From the NCBI GenBank assembly GCA_030152565.1, contig JASLJE010000004.1, positions 62,001 to 126,000 of the forward strand: DNA of 64,000 nucleotides. Direction: 5' to 3'. Position numbers and translations under genes: made by a program. This document shows positions 24,601-33,443 of this stretch, piece by piece. The notes under the pieces were generated by a model. It was given only the letters and a program-made list of their open reading frames with translations, had not been told where the DNA came from and searched no databases. Origin of the DNA: Peptoniphilaceae bacterium. Lineage in GTDB: Bacteria; Bacillota; Clostridia; Tissierellales; Peptoniphilaceae. Numbering within the stretch: the stretch's first letter is position 1; every line of letters begins with the position of its first letter.

Positions 24601-27018
24601 ATGAATAAGTATAATCCAAACGCCATAGAAAAAAAATGGCAAAAAATTTGGGACGAAGAAAAAACTTACAAGACAGAATTAGATAAAAGTAAGGAGAAAT
24701 TCTATGCCCTAATAGAGTTTCCCTATCCGTCAGGCCAAGGTCTACACGTGGGACATCCTAGACCCTATACAGCCCTAGACTTGGTATCAAGAAAGAGAAG
24801 ACTTGAAGGATATAATGTTTTATTCCCTATGGGATTTGACGCCTTTGGTCTACCTACAGAAAACTATGCTATACAAAATAAGGTTCATCCAAGGGAAGTA
24901 ACGGAAAAGAATATAGCTAACTTTACCAGACAGTTAAAATCCATAGGATTTTCTTTTGACTGGGACAGAATGATAGATACTACAGATCCAGATTACTATA
25001 AGTGGTCCCAATGGATTTTCGTACAAATGTTTAAAAATGGTTTAGCCTATAAGAAGGAATTTCCTATTAACTGGTGTCCTTCCTGTAAGGTTGGTTTAGC
25101 CAATGAAGAGGTTGTAAACGGGGGATGTGAAAGATGTGGAACCCAAGTAGAACACAAGGTTAAAAACCAATGGATGTTAAAAATAACAGAATATGCTGAC
25201 AGGTTGATAGATGACCTTGATGAAGTGGACTATATGGAAAGCATTAAGTCCCAACAAAAAAACTGGATAGGTAGATCCTATGGTATGGAAGTTGATTTTC
25301 CTATCAAGGACTCAGAAGATGAGTTAAAGGTATTTACAACTAGACCAGATACTATCTATGGCTCAACCTACATGGTTATAGCAGCTGAACACAGCATAAT
25401 AGATAAGTATAAGGACAGGATTAAAAACTTAGATGAAATCCTAGACTATAGACATGAAGCTCAAAAGAAATCAGAATTTGAAAGAGCTCAAATCAATAAG
25501 GATAAGACTGGTGTAATGATAGATGGCCTAGTGGCAATAAATCCTATTACAAAACAAGAAATACCTATTTGGGTTTCAGACTATGTTCTTATAACCTATG
25601 GAACAGGAGCCATCATGGCAGTTCCAGCCCATGATCAAAGAGACTATGAGTTTGCTAAGAAATTTGATATGCCAATTATTCCTGTTGTAGATGGTGGAAA
25701 CATTGAAGAAGAAGCCTATACAGATACAGATGAAGGAAAAATGATTAACTCACCTTTAATAGATGGTATGGAAGTAGCAGATGCTAAGAAGAAAATAATG
25801 GCCTATATGGAAGAAGAAGGCCTGGGTGTAGCCAAGACCAACTTTAAGTTAAGAGACTGGGTATTCTCCAGACAAAGATATTGGGGAGAACCAATACCTA
25901 TGATTTACTGTGAAGAACACGGCTGGCAACCAGTTCCTGAAAAAGACCTTCCAGTAAGACTTCCAGATGTGGAAAACTATGAACCAGGTGATGATGGAGA
26001 AAGTCCATTGGCCAGCATAGATTCCTTTGTTAACACTACTTGTCCAGTATGTGGAGGACCAGCTAAGAGAGAAACCGACACCATGCCACAATGGGCAGGA
26101 TCATCTTGGTATTACCTAAGATATATGGATCCTAATAATAAGGACTTTTTAGTAGGCAAGGAAGCTGTTGACTACTTTGGACCAGTTGACTGGTACAATG
26201 GGGGAAATGAACATACAACCCTTCACTTATTGTATTCAAGATTCTGGCATAAATTCTTATATGATATAGGAGTCGTACCTACCAAGGAACCTTACATGAA
26301 GAGAACATCCCACGGTATGATCTTGGGAGAAAATGGGGAAAAAATGTCCAAGTCCAGGGGTAACGTAGTTAACCCAGATGAGGTAATAAAGGACTTTGGT
26401 GCAGACACCCTAAGAACCTATGAAATGTTTATATCAGACTTTGAAAAGTCAGTTCCATGGAGTACTGATGGAGTAAGAGGAGTAAGAAAGTACTTGGAAA
26501 GAGTATGGAACCTACAAGAAATCCTAGTTGAAGGAGATAGTTACTCTGAAGACATGGAAGTTTTAATAAATCAAACTATTAAAAAAGTTTCAGAAGACTA
26601 TGAAAACTTAAAATACAATACAGCCATAGCCCAACTTATGACCCTATTAAATGCTTTTAGGGACAAGGGAGCTATAAATGCCAAGGAAATGGAAACCTAT
26701 TTAATCTTGTTAAACCCAGCAGCACCTCACTTGACTGAAGAAATGTGGGAGCTTTTAGGTCATGACAAGCAAATAGCCAACCAAGTAATCTGGCCATCCT
26801 ATGACCCAGACAAGTTGGTAGAAAATACCATAGAAATTCCAGTTCAAATAAATGGTAAGGTAAAGGCTAGAATTAAAATAGAATTGGATGCAGCCAAGGA
26901 CCAAGTATTGGAAAAAGCCAAGGCTGACCAAGCTATAAAAGAAGAATTGGAAGGAAAGACCATAAGAAAAGAAATTTATGTACCAAACAAGATAGTTAAC
27001 CTAGTAATTGGTGGCTAA
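24601..27018 (+). CDS. leuS: Leucyl-tRNA synthetase
   Basis: Class Ia synthetase of 805 residues. The HIGH-type motif is in PYPSGQGLHVGHPRPYT, KMSKS is in GEKMSKSRGNVVNP. A zinc-like cluster CPSC...CERC follows the first half of the Rossmann fold, and the CP1 editing domain contains the conserved TTRPDTIYGSTYMV and YGTGAIMAVPAHDQRDYEFA. The C-terminal domain ends IVNLVIGG, as in bacterial LeuRS. GGAGACTAGA precedes the ATG at 24601. The T-box leader upstream puts it under tRNA-Leu charging control. Confidence 0.98.
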   Translation: MNKYNPNAIEKKWQKIWDEEKTYKTELDKSKEKFYALIEFPYPSGQGLHVGHPRPYTALDLVSRKRRLEGYNVLFPMGFDAFGLPTENYAIQNKVHPREVTEKNIANFTRQLKSIGFSFDWDRMIDTTDPDYYKWSQWIFVQMFKNGLAYKKEFPINWCPSCKVGLANEEVVNGGCERCGTQVEHKVKNQWMLKITEYADRLIDDLDEVDYMESIKSQQKNWIGRSYGMEVDFPIKDSEDELKVFTTRPDTIYGSTYMVIAAEHSIIDKYKDRIKNLDEILDYRHEAQKKSEFERAQINKDKTGVMIDGLVAINPITKQEIPIWVSDYVLITYGTGAIMAVPAHDQRDYEFAKKFDMPIIPVVDGGNIEEEAYTDTDEGKMINSPLIDGMEVADAKKKIMAYMEEEGLGVAKTNFKLRDWVFSRQRYWGEPIPMIYCEEHGWQPVPEKDLPVRLPDVENYEPGDDGESPLASIDSFVNTTCPVCGGPAKRETDTMPQWAGSSWYYLRYMDPNNKDFLVGKEAVDYFGPVDWYNGGNEHTTLHLLYSRFWHKFLYDIGVVPTKEPYMKRTSHGMILGENGEKMSKSRGNVVNPDEVIKDFGADTLRTYEMFISDFEKSVPWSTDGVRGVRKYLERVWNLQEILVEGDSYSEDMEVLINQTIKKVSEDYENLKYNTAIAQLMTLLNAFRDKGAINAKEMETYLILLNPAAPHLTEEMWELLGHDKQIANQVIWPSYDPDKLVENTIEIPVQINGKVKARIKIELDAAKDQVLEKAKADQAIKEELEGKTIRKEIYVPNKIVNLVIGG

Positions 27019-27019
27019 G

Positions 27020-28291
27020 ATGACAGGGCTATTAATACTTATAGGTAAATTCCTAGGATTTCTAGGAAGGATTTTTGGCAGGGGTAGTGCCCTGCCAGGT
27101 AAAATCCTCTTGGATTTGGACAAGAACATGCTAAAGAGATTCACCTATCCTGATCAAATAATATTTATTACTGGGACCAATGGCAAGACCAGTCTTACCA
27201 GCTATATATCAGAGGCCCTGGAAAAGTCAGGTAAGAAAGTGGTGACCAACCACACAGGTGCCAATATTGAAAGAGGGATTGTAACAAGTCTTGTTAATGC
27301 CTCTTCCTTAGGTGGAGATTTGGACTGTGACTATCTAGTCTTGGAAGTGGATGAAGGAAACTTCAAACCTATATCCAAGAAGATTAAACCAGATTATTTT
27401 TTAATCAATAATTTATTTAAAGACCAGGTGGATAGGTTTGAAAGTCCTCTTGCCCTAGCCAAGAGACTTTTAGAGGATATTGATTCTTCAACCATCCTGG
27501 TTTTAAATGGAAATGATCCTCTTGTCCACTATATAGGGGATTCTGTGGAAAATGATAAAATCTATTTTGGTTTGGAAGAAAAAAGAGAAGACCCAAGCTT
27601 TGATGAAGCCTGTCCCAAGTGTGGAGCTGGCCTAGTATATGACAAGAGGCTTTATGACCATATGGGTTCCTACACTTGTAGCTGTGGTTTTAAGACTCCC
27701 CAGCTGGACTATTATCCTACTTCTATTGATGAGTTGGAAGGGACCTTGGTCTATGATGGCCATAGGTTTACAAACTCCAATAAGACCATCTATGCCCTAG
27801 CTAATACCATGGCTGCCATCAGCCTTTTGGATAAATTGGGTGTGGACTATGAAGAGATGGACAAGGTATTTGGATCCAAGCTGGAAAGAGTGGGTAGGAT
27901 GGAGAAGGTGGAATTTAATGGCCAGGAAAGCTTTTTAAACCTGGTAAAAAATCCTTCAGGAACCAACCTGACCATAGACATTTTAAGCAGAGAAGAGGAG
28001 GCTTTTAATCTATTTATATCCATGAATAATTATTTGGGAGATGGGGTAGATCCTTCCTGGATAAGGGAAATAGAATTTGAAAAGCTAAATGACAAAAACA
28101 TAGAAAACATCTATATATCAGGGACCGTAGCAGGTCTAGTTAAGGAAGTTATAGAGGAAAAAACCAGTTTTAAACCCTTGGTTGAAAAGGACAATAGTAA
28201 GATAGTAGGCCTTCTAAAAGAAGAGGGGCTAAAGACTTATTTCTTGGCCAACTATACTGCCTTAAATGATGTTAGAAATCTAATAATTTAA
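27020..28291 (+). CDS. murT: Lipid II isoglutaminyl synthase subunit MurT
   Basis: Mur-ligase-like subunit of 423 residues that, with the glutaminase GatD, amidates D-Glu of lipid II. The ATP loop is TGTNGKTS (51-58). A zinc ribbon insert has Cys198/Cys201 (CPKC) and Cys220/Cys222. NLFKDQVDRF and the C-terminal domain motif GDGVDPSWI with the catalytic-type Asp are MurT marks. MurT is normally followed directly by gatD; here a terminator and sfsA follow and no gatD is seen in the window. The ATG at 27020 is one base after the leuS stop, so it is likely read from the T-box transcript. An in-frame TTG at 27008 is a less likely start. Confidence 0.92.
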   Translation: MTGLLILIGKFLGFLGRIFGRGSALPGKILLDLDKNMLKRFTYPDQIIFITGTNGKTSLTSYISEALEKSGKKVVTNHTGANIERGIVTSLVNASSLGGDLDCDYLVLEVDEGNFKPISKKIKPDYFLINNLFKDQVDRFESPLALAKRLLEDIDSSTILVLNGNDPLVHYIGDSVENDKIYFGLEEKREDPSFDEACPKCGAGLVYDKRLYDHMGSYTCSCGFKTPQLDYYPTSIDELEGTLVYDGHRFTNSNKTIYALANTMAAISLLDKLGVDYEEMDKVFGSKLERVGRMEKVEFNGQESFLNLVKNPSGTNLTIDILSREEEAFNLFISMNNYLGDGVDPSWIREIEFEKLNDKNIENIYISGTVAGLVKEVIEEKTSFKPLVEKDNSKIVGLLKEEGLKTYFLANYTALNDVRNLII

Positions 28292-28320
28292 CCTTTATGA
28301 TTTTTCATAAAGGTTTTTTT
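28291..28320 (+). terminator. Intrinsic terminator after murT
   Basis: A 10-bp stem (28291-28300 with 28305-28314), loop TTTT and a T run to 28320. The AGGAGG of sfsA begins immediately after the T run. Confidence 0.94.
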
Positions 28321-28330
28321 AGGAGGATAT

Positions 28331-29005
28331 ATGAAATACAGTAAGGTTTTACAGGCCACTTTTATATCCAGGCCCAATAGGTTTATCGCTCTGGTAGACC
28401 TGGATGGACAGCTGGTTAAGGCCCATGTAAAAAACACAGGTAGGCTGGGAGAACTTTTAATAGAAGGAGCTCAGGTTATCCTGGAAGACTTTAGCCACAG
28501 GGAGGATAGAAAGACCAAGTACTCCCTAATAGCTGTTTATAAGAAGGATGTCTTGGTAAATATTGACTCTCAAATTCCCAACTATGTGGTTGAAGAGTAT
28601 ATGAGATCACAGGGAGACTATGACCTGATAAAAAGAGAAAAGACCTATGGCAACTCCCGCTTTGATATTTACTATGAAAGGGCTGGGAAAAAAGGTTTTA
28701 TCGAGGTCAAGGGTGTAAGCCTGGAAGAAGATGGCCTAGGACTCTTTCCAGACGCTCCAACTACAAGGGGGAGTAAACATATAGGCGAGATGGTTAAGGC
28801 TCTTAAAGAGGGCTATGAGGCCTATATAGTCTTTTTAGTCCAGTTGAAGGGGGTCGAAAAGTTTAGGGTTAATAGAAAGAGGGATGAAGACTTCTATCAA
28901 AACCTAAAAATGGCCCAGGAGGCTGGTCTTAAGATTAGAGTTTTTGACAGCCTGGTAAGTGAAGATGAAATAGTCTTGGATAAACCAATAGAATATGAAA
29001 TATAA
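28331..29005 (+). CDS. sfsA: SfsA family nuclease-like protein
   Basis: Cytoplasmic protein of 224 residues in the SfsA (sugar fermentation stimulation) family. Visible motifs are RFIALVDLDG and HVKNTGRLGELL in the N-terminal OB-like domain and GFIEVKGVSLEE, FPDAPTTRGSKHI in the restriction-nuclease-like C-terminal domain. The E. coli name comes from an overexpression phenotype; the cellular role is unclear. AGGAGG is eight bases before the ATG. It has no room for its own promoter behind the murT terminator. Confidence 0.95.
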   Translation: MKYSKVLQATFISRPNRFIALVDLDGQLVKAHVKNTGRLGELLIEGAQVILEDFSHREDRKTKYSLIAVYKKDVLVNIDSQIPNYVVEEYMRSQGDYDLIKREKTYGNSRFDIYYERAGKKGFIEVKGVSLEEDGLGLFPDAPTTRGSKHIGEMVKALKEGYEAYIVFLVQLKGVEKFRVNRKRDEDFYQNLKMAQEAGLKIRVFDSLVSEDEIVLDKPIEYEI

Positions 29006-29028
29006 AAAAGACTCCAATGGAGTCTTTT
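29006..29028. terminator. Bidirectional terminator between sfsA and YitT
   Basis: AAAAGACTCC (29006-29015) pairs perfectly with GGAGTCTTTT (29019-29028), loop AAT. Flanking A and T tracts make it usable on both strands; sfsA and the YitT gene converge here. Confidence 0.92.
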
Positions 29029-29926
29029 AAAAATGGTTGAAATAAAATCCCTTACCTATAATTTGACTGGTATTTAAGATGGTAATAAAGGCTTGAGGGT
29101 CTTCTTGTATTATAAAGTCCCTAAGAAGGACTGCCTCGTAGTTGCTAACAACTACCTTGATTACTGTTCTCTTATTTTGGCTATAAAGGCCTTCCACCTG
29201 GAATTTTGATCCTCCCCTGTGAAGGTTGACTATTATGTAGTCAATAATATTGTCAGGCTTTTCAGTAATTATGGTAAAGTACTTAACCCTATTAATGTTT
29301 TGTATGGTCACATCTACTAAAAGAGACTTACTAAAAAGACCTAAAATAGAAAGCAGGGCTGTTTGAGTATCAAAAATAGCAAATGTCATCATGGTTATAA
29401 TAATATCTGTGGCAAATAGGGCCTTACCTATATCGAAATGGGTAAATTTCTTAAAAATCATGGCCAAGATATCTGTTCCACCTGAGGATGCCTTGATGTT
29501 AAAGAGTAGGGCTGCTCCAATTCCTGGCAAAACTACTGCATAGATTAGCTCCAACATGGGTAGGCTAGTCAAGGGGCCATCTAGGGGGATAAAGTATTCA
29601 TAAATTTTTATCAAAAAGGATAAAAGCAGGGAGGCATAGGCGGTTTTAAAGCCAAAGTCCCTTCCGAATACAGCAAAGCCTAAAAGTAATAAGGCTATGT
29701 TTAGAATCAATACGACAGTTCCAGGCGATAGACTATCGGATACTGCACCGATAATAATTGAAATCCCACTAACGCCTCCAAAGGCAAAATGATTAGGGAA
29801 TTTAAAAAAATAAACGCCGATAGAAATAAGAATAATTGCAATGTTGAGTAAAAAATACTCTTTGGTCTTGGTCATAGGCTTGTGTTCCTTGCCTATGTCA
29901 GGCCTTAACTTAATGTTTTTAATCAT
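29027..29926 (-). CDS. YitT family membrane protein (DUF161-DUF2179), copy 1
   Basis: Membrane protein of 299 residues with five or six helices, then a soluble C-terminal DUF2179 domain (about 215-299). Family marks include FPNHFAFGGVSGISII, ASSGGTDILAMI and FDIGKALFATD. The family is widespread in Firmicutes and its transport or signalling role is not established. The ATG at 29926 has AGGAGAGG upstream; the frame is open further to 29974 but without a ribosome site. A paralogue lies at 37685. Divergent from the Rrf2 gene with overlapping promoters. Confidence 0.9.
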   Translation of the reverse strand: MIKNIKLRPDIGKEHKPMTKTKEYFLLNIAIILISIGVYFFKFPNHFAFGGVSGISIIIGAVSDSLSPGTVVLILNIALLLLGFAVFGRDFGFKTAYASLLLSFLIKIYEYFIPLDGPLTSLPMLELIYAVVLPGIGAALLFNIKASSGGTDILAMIFKKFTHFDIGKALFATDIIITMMTFAIFDTQTALLSILGLFSKSLLVDVTIQNINRVKYFTIITEKPDNIIDYIIVNLHRGGSKFQVEGLYSQNKRTVIKVVVSNYEAVLLRDFIIQEDPQAFITILNTSQIIGKGFYFNHF

Positions 29927-29941
29927 GTCCTCTCCTAAATT

Positions 29942-29950
29942 TGATATAAT
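29942..29950 (+). promoter_or_regulatory. Candidate extended -10 for the Rrf2 regulator
   Basis: TGATATAAT on the plus strand, with no clear -35. Transcription would start near 29957, inside the opposite -10 box, leaving a leader of about 90 bases before the Rrf2 gene. Confidence 0.45.
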
Positions 29951-29955
29951 ATGTG

Positions 29956-29984
29956 ATTTTATCACTATGTTCATATATAATCAA
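29956..29984 (-). promoter_or_regulatory. Promoter of YitT copy 1
   Basis: On the minus strand TTGATT (29984-29979), 17 bases, TAAAAT (29961-29956), with a TGA extension. Start point near 29950. A dyad GTGAT-TTT-ATCAC (29953-29965) overlaps this -10. Confidence 0.7.
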
Positions 29985-30048
29985 TATACTGCTTTACTTA
30001 ATTTACAATATTTATTAAGATATAAATAGAATTTAGAAGGGGTATGAG

Positions 30049-30438
30049 ATGAGATTAACAACTAGAAGTAAGTATGGACTAAGAGCGGCATATTTTCTGG
30101 CCGAGCACTATGAAGAGGGTCCAATTTCCTTAAGCTATATGGTTGATAAGCTATATTTAAGTGATACATATTTAGAGCAATTACTTAGAAGACTAAAGAA
30201 GGACGAGTTAGTCAAAAGCTTTAGGGGCAAAAATGGGGGCTACCAATTGAATAGGGCACCTGACCAGATAACCATAGGAGAAGTTTTAAGGAGTTTAGAG
30301 GGAAGTATTTCCTCATCAGACTGTGTAGAATCTTTTAAATGTAGGCAGTATGACTGCAAGACTAGGAATATATTTGTTGAAATAGATGAGGCTGTAAACA
30401 GCGTAGTAGACAATAAAACATTGAAAGATATGATATAA
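30049..30438 (+). CDS. Rrf2 family regulator, IscR-like cysteines
   Basis: Winged-helix regulator of 129 residues. The N-terminus MRLTTRSKYGLRAA and the wing GKNGGYQLNR are Rrf2 marks. Three cysteines lie as C-x5-C-x4-C in DCVESFKCRQYDC, close to the C-x5-C-x5-C of IscR, so Fe-S cluster binding is plausible; the sulfur-sensing CymR type lacks them. The iscS, iscU and mnmA genes that often follow such regulators are missing, and alaS comes next. AGAAGGGG stands before the ATG. Confidence 0.92.
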   Translation: MRLTTRSKYGLRAAYFLAEHYEEGPISLSYMVDKLYLSDTYLEQLLRRLKKDELVKSFRGKNGGYQLNRAPDQITIGEVLRSLEGSISSSDCVESFKCRQYDCKTRNIFVEIDEAVNSVVDNKTLKDMI

Positions 30439-30461
30439 TACTATAGATTATTTGCGTAATA

Positions 30462-30470
30462 TGATATAAT
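30462..30470 (+). promoter_or_regulatory. Extended -10 promoter of alaS
   Basis: TGATATAAT in the 58-base gap between the Rrf2 gene and alaS; no matching -35. Start near 30477, giving a very short leader before the GTG start. Confidence 0.6.
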
Positions 30471-30496
30471 TATTAATATTATTAAGGAGATATATT

Positions 30497-33103
30497 GTGG
30501 GAAAAACAGGATTAAACGAAATTAGAAAAGAGTATTTAGATTTTTTTGAAAGTAAAGATCATATTAGATTAAAGAGCTATTCTCTTATACCTGAAAAGGA
30601 TAAGAGTTTATTATTAATAAATGCTGGGATGGCTCCACTTAAGGATTATTTCATAGGCAACAAGAAAATGTCCAAGGATAGGGCCACATCTAGCCAAAGA
30701 TGTTTGCGTACTGCAGATATTGACAATGTGGGTAAAACTCACAGACATGCCACATTTTTTGAAATGTTGGGTAATTTCTCCTTTGGAGATTATTTTAAAA
30801 GAGAAGCAATAAATTGGGCTTGGGAGTTTTTAACTGAAAAAATGGGTATAGATAAGGATAGATTATTTGTAACTGTTTATAAGGAAGATGACGAAGCCTA
30901 TAATATTTGGAAGGACGAAATAGGACTTTCAGAAGATAAGATTTTAAGATTGGGTAAGGAAGACAACTTCTGGGAATTAGAAGAAGGACCTTGCGGTCCA
31001 TGTTCTGAAATCCATTATGACAGGGGAGATAAGTACCTGGATGAAGACGATAGGTACATGGAAATATGGAACCTGGTATTTACTCAATTTAACAAGGACA
31101 AGGAAGGTAACTACCATCCATTGGCTCACCCAAATATAGATACGGGTATGGGCTTGGAAAGAATTGCCCTTGTAATGGAAGATGCTCAAAACATCTTTGA
31201 ACTTGAAGCTTTCAAGCCTATTATGGAAAAGGTTGAAGAAATTTCTGGACATAAGTATGGTGAAAGTGATAGAGTGGATGAATCCATAAGAGTAATCATG
31301 GACCATGCCAAGGCTATGACCTTTTTAGTATACGATGGGGTTATACCATCAAATGAAGGCAGGGGCTATGTTTTAAGAAGACTTATTAGAAGGGCTTACA
31401 GACACGGTAAGTTACTGGGTATAGACAGGGCCTTTCTTACAGATATAATTGATGTGGTAATGGATGTTTATAGGCCTGAATACCCTGAATTGGAAGAATC
31501 CAAGGATAGGATATTTAAGATTGTTAGACAGGAAGAAGCAAAATTCCAAGAGACAATTGACCAAGGACTTAACATTTTATCAAGCTTTATCAGCAAGCTA
31601 AAAGACGCTGAAAAGAAAGTATTATCAGGTGAAAAGGCATTTAAGCTTTACGATACCTATGGTTTTCCTTTGGACTTGACCAAGGAAATCTTAAAGGAAG
31701 AAAGTTTGGATGTTGACGAAGAAGAATTTAATGAAAACATGATAGAGCAAAAGAATAAATCCAGACAGGCCCGTCACGTTGACAGTGGCTGGGATGAGGA
31801 AATATCCTTAGACCTATCAGACTTAAAAGAGACAGAATTTGTCGGATACGACCATGTTGTATCTGAAAGTAAGATAGTAAAAATCTTTAAATCTAATGAG
31901 TCAGTAGACGAAATTAGAAAAGATGACAAGGCAATAGTAATATTGGATAAAACTCCATTTTATGCTGAATCAGGTGGCCAAATAGGCGATACTGGCTTCA
32001 TAAGCGGAGATAATTATAAATTAAAGGTAATTGACACTCAAAAGACTCCAGATCAAGTTTTCTATCATATAGTAGAAGTACTAGAGGGAAGCCTTAAGGT
32101 AGATGAGGATGCCCTGGCAGAAATTGATTATGTGAGAAGAAAAAATATTATTAAAAACCACTCAGCAACTCACGTTTTACACAAGGCCTTAAAACTTGTC
32201 TTGGGAGACCATATAAATCAAGCTGGTTCCTTGGTGACAGACGAGAGATTGAGATTTGACTTTACCCACTTTGAAGCTATCAGTAATGAAGACTTAAGAA
32301 GGATTGAAGAGATAGCTAATAGGGAGATTTTCCTAGGATCAGATGTGGATGTCCTATATATGAGCTTAAAAGAGTCACAAGACTTTGGAGCTATAGGCCT
32401 GTTTGAAGACAAGTATCAAGATGAGGTTAGGGTTGTTAAGATGGGTGATTTTTCTACTGAATTATGTGGTGGTTGTCACGTGGACAATACCTCTGATATT
32501 CAAATGTTAAAGATAGTTTCAGAATCAGGTATAGCAGCTGGAGTAAGAAGAATAGAGGCTATAACAGGAAACAATGTTTACAAATACTTGAATAGTTTAG
32601 AAGAAGAAAAGACATCACTAGCAGGCCAATTAAGAGTTAAGGCAGATAATATTACTCATAAAATTGAAGATTTGCTAAATGAAAATAAGGATCTTAATAA
32701 CGAAATTAAATCATTAAACTCTATCAAGGAAAATATTTTAATTGATGAATTAGAAAAAGACATGGTAGAAGTTAATGACATTAAACTTTTAGTTAATAAA
32801 TTTGAAGATATGGACATGGATCAAATGAGAAGTATCAGCGATAAGATGAAGAACAAGTATGATGACTTGGTTATTGTATTTGCATCTATCAATGACGGTA
32901 GGGTAGTATTCCTATCATCAATAGCAAAGGAATTAACAAAAAGAGGATTAAATGCTGGACAAATAGTTAGATATGTAGCTCAACTTACTGGTGGAAATGG
33001 CGGTGGAAGACCGGACTTTGCATCAGCAGGTGGTAAGGATATAGACAAGGTTGATATGGCCTTGGAAAAAGTTAGAGACTTTATCGAAGAAAACCTAAAA
33101 TAG
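30497..33103 (+). CDS. alaS: Alanyl-tRNA synthetase
   Basis: Class II synthetase of 868 residues. The catalytic domain opens LNEIRKEYLDFFESKDHIRLKS-like and holds the CLRTADIDNVG and GPCGPCSEIHYDRG segments. The editing domain has the zinc motifs NHSATHVLHKAL and CGGCHV. A coiled coil (about residues 700-755) leads to the DHHA1 domain with GGNGGGRPDFASAGG. The start is GTG at 30497 with AAGGAG ten bases upstream. ireB follows after nine bases, the conserved Firmicute order. Confidence 0.97.
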   Translation: MGKTGLNEIRKEYLDFFESKDHIRLKSYSLIPEKDKSLLLINAGMAPLKDYFIGNKKMSKDRATSSQRCLRTADIDNVGKTHRHATFFEMLGNFSFGDYFKREAINWAWEFLTEKMGIDKDRLFVTVYKEDDEAYNIWKDEIGLSEDKILRLGKEDNFWELEEGPCGPCSEIHYDRGDKYLDEDDRYMEIWNLVFTQFNKDKEGNYHPLAHPNIDTGMGLERIALVMEDAQNIFELEAFKPIMEKVEEISGHKYGESDRVDESIRVIMDHAKAMTFLVYDGVIPSNEGRGYVLRRLIRRAYRHGKLLGIDRAFLTDIIDVVMDVYRPEYPELEESKDRIFKIVRQEEAKFQETIDQGLNILSSFISKLKDAEKKVLSGEKAFKLYDTYGFPLDLTKEILKEESLDVDEEEFNENMIEQKNKSRQARHVDSGWDEEISLDLSDLKETEFVGYDHVVSESKIVKIFKSNESVDEIRKDDKAIVILDKTPFYAESGGQIGDTGFISGDNYKLKVIDTQKTPDQVFYHIVEVLEGSLKVDEDALAEIDYVRRKNIIKNHSATHVLHKALKLVLGDHINQAGSLVTDERLRFDFTHFEAISNEDLRRIEEIANREIFLGSDVDVLYMSLKESQDFGAIGLFEDKYQDEVRVVKMGDFSTELCGGCHVDNTSDIQMLKIVSESGIAAGVRRIEAITGNNVYKYLNSLEEEKTSLAGQLRVKADNITHKIEDLLNENKDLNNEIKSLNSIKENILIDELEKDMVEVNDIKLLVNKFEDMDMDQMRSISDKMKNKYDDLVIVFASINDGRVVFLSSIAKELTKRGLNAGQIVRYVAQLTGGNGGGRPDFASAGGKDIDKVDMALEKVRDFIEENLK

Positions 33104-33112
33104 GAGGTTATT

Positions 33113-33385
33113 ATGTCTAAGGATTTTAATGAAACAATGCTGTTTAAAATGCCAAGAGAAGGCAAGGAAGAAATAGTTGAGATTATAAGTAAGGTGTATG
33201 AGTCATTAAATGAAAAGGGATATGACCCTGAAAACCAAATTATTGGATATATATTGTCAGGTGACCCGACTTATATAACAAGTCACAAGGATGCAAGAAA
33301 ATTAATAAGACAGGTAGACAGAAATGAACTACTAGAAGAATTGTTGACTTTTTACTTAAAAAACAATAACATTAACGAAAAATAG
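33113..33385 (+). CDS. ireB: IreB family regulatory phosphoprotein (DUF965)
   Basis: Small cytoplasmic protein of 90 residues (UPF0297/YrzL family). It begins with the conserved NETMLFKMPREGKEE and has NQIIGYILSGDPTYITSHKDAR and LIRQVDRNELLEELL. In Enterococcus faecalis the homologue is phosphorylated on threonine by the PASTA kinase IreK and lowers cephalosporin resistance; here an N-terminal Thr in NETM is the matching site. No PASTA kinase is in the window. AGGAGG precedes the ATG. A 12-bp hairpin follows. Confidence 0.93.
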   Translation: MSKDFNETMLFKMPREGKEEIVEIISKVYESLNEKGYDPENQIIGYILSGDPTYITSHKDARKLIRQVDRNELLEELLTFYLKNNNINEK

Positions 33386-33394
33386 TTATGAAGG

Positions 33395-33425
33395 AATAGG
33401 TAGAAATTGTTCATTTCTACCTATT
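33395..33425 (+). other. Perfect 12-bp hairpin without T-tract between ireB and ruvX
   Basis: AATAGGTAGAAA (33395-33406) pairs fully with TTTCTACCTATT (33414-33425), with a 7-base loop. It is followed by GTGTTG, not by T residues, so it is not a standard terminator. It may be an RNA processing or stabilising element inside the operon. Confidence 0.75.
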
Positions 33426-33443
33426 GTGTTGATAAGGTGATTT

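Noticed and set aside
30431..30439. TGATATAAT at the end of the Rrf2 gene as a promoter
   Set aside because: It lies across the stop codon, has no -35 and is superseded by the copy at 30462 nearer to alaS; kept only as a possible extra start.
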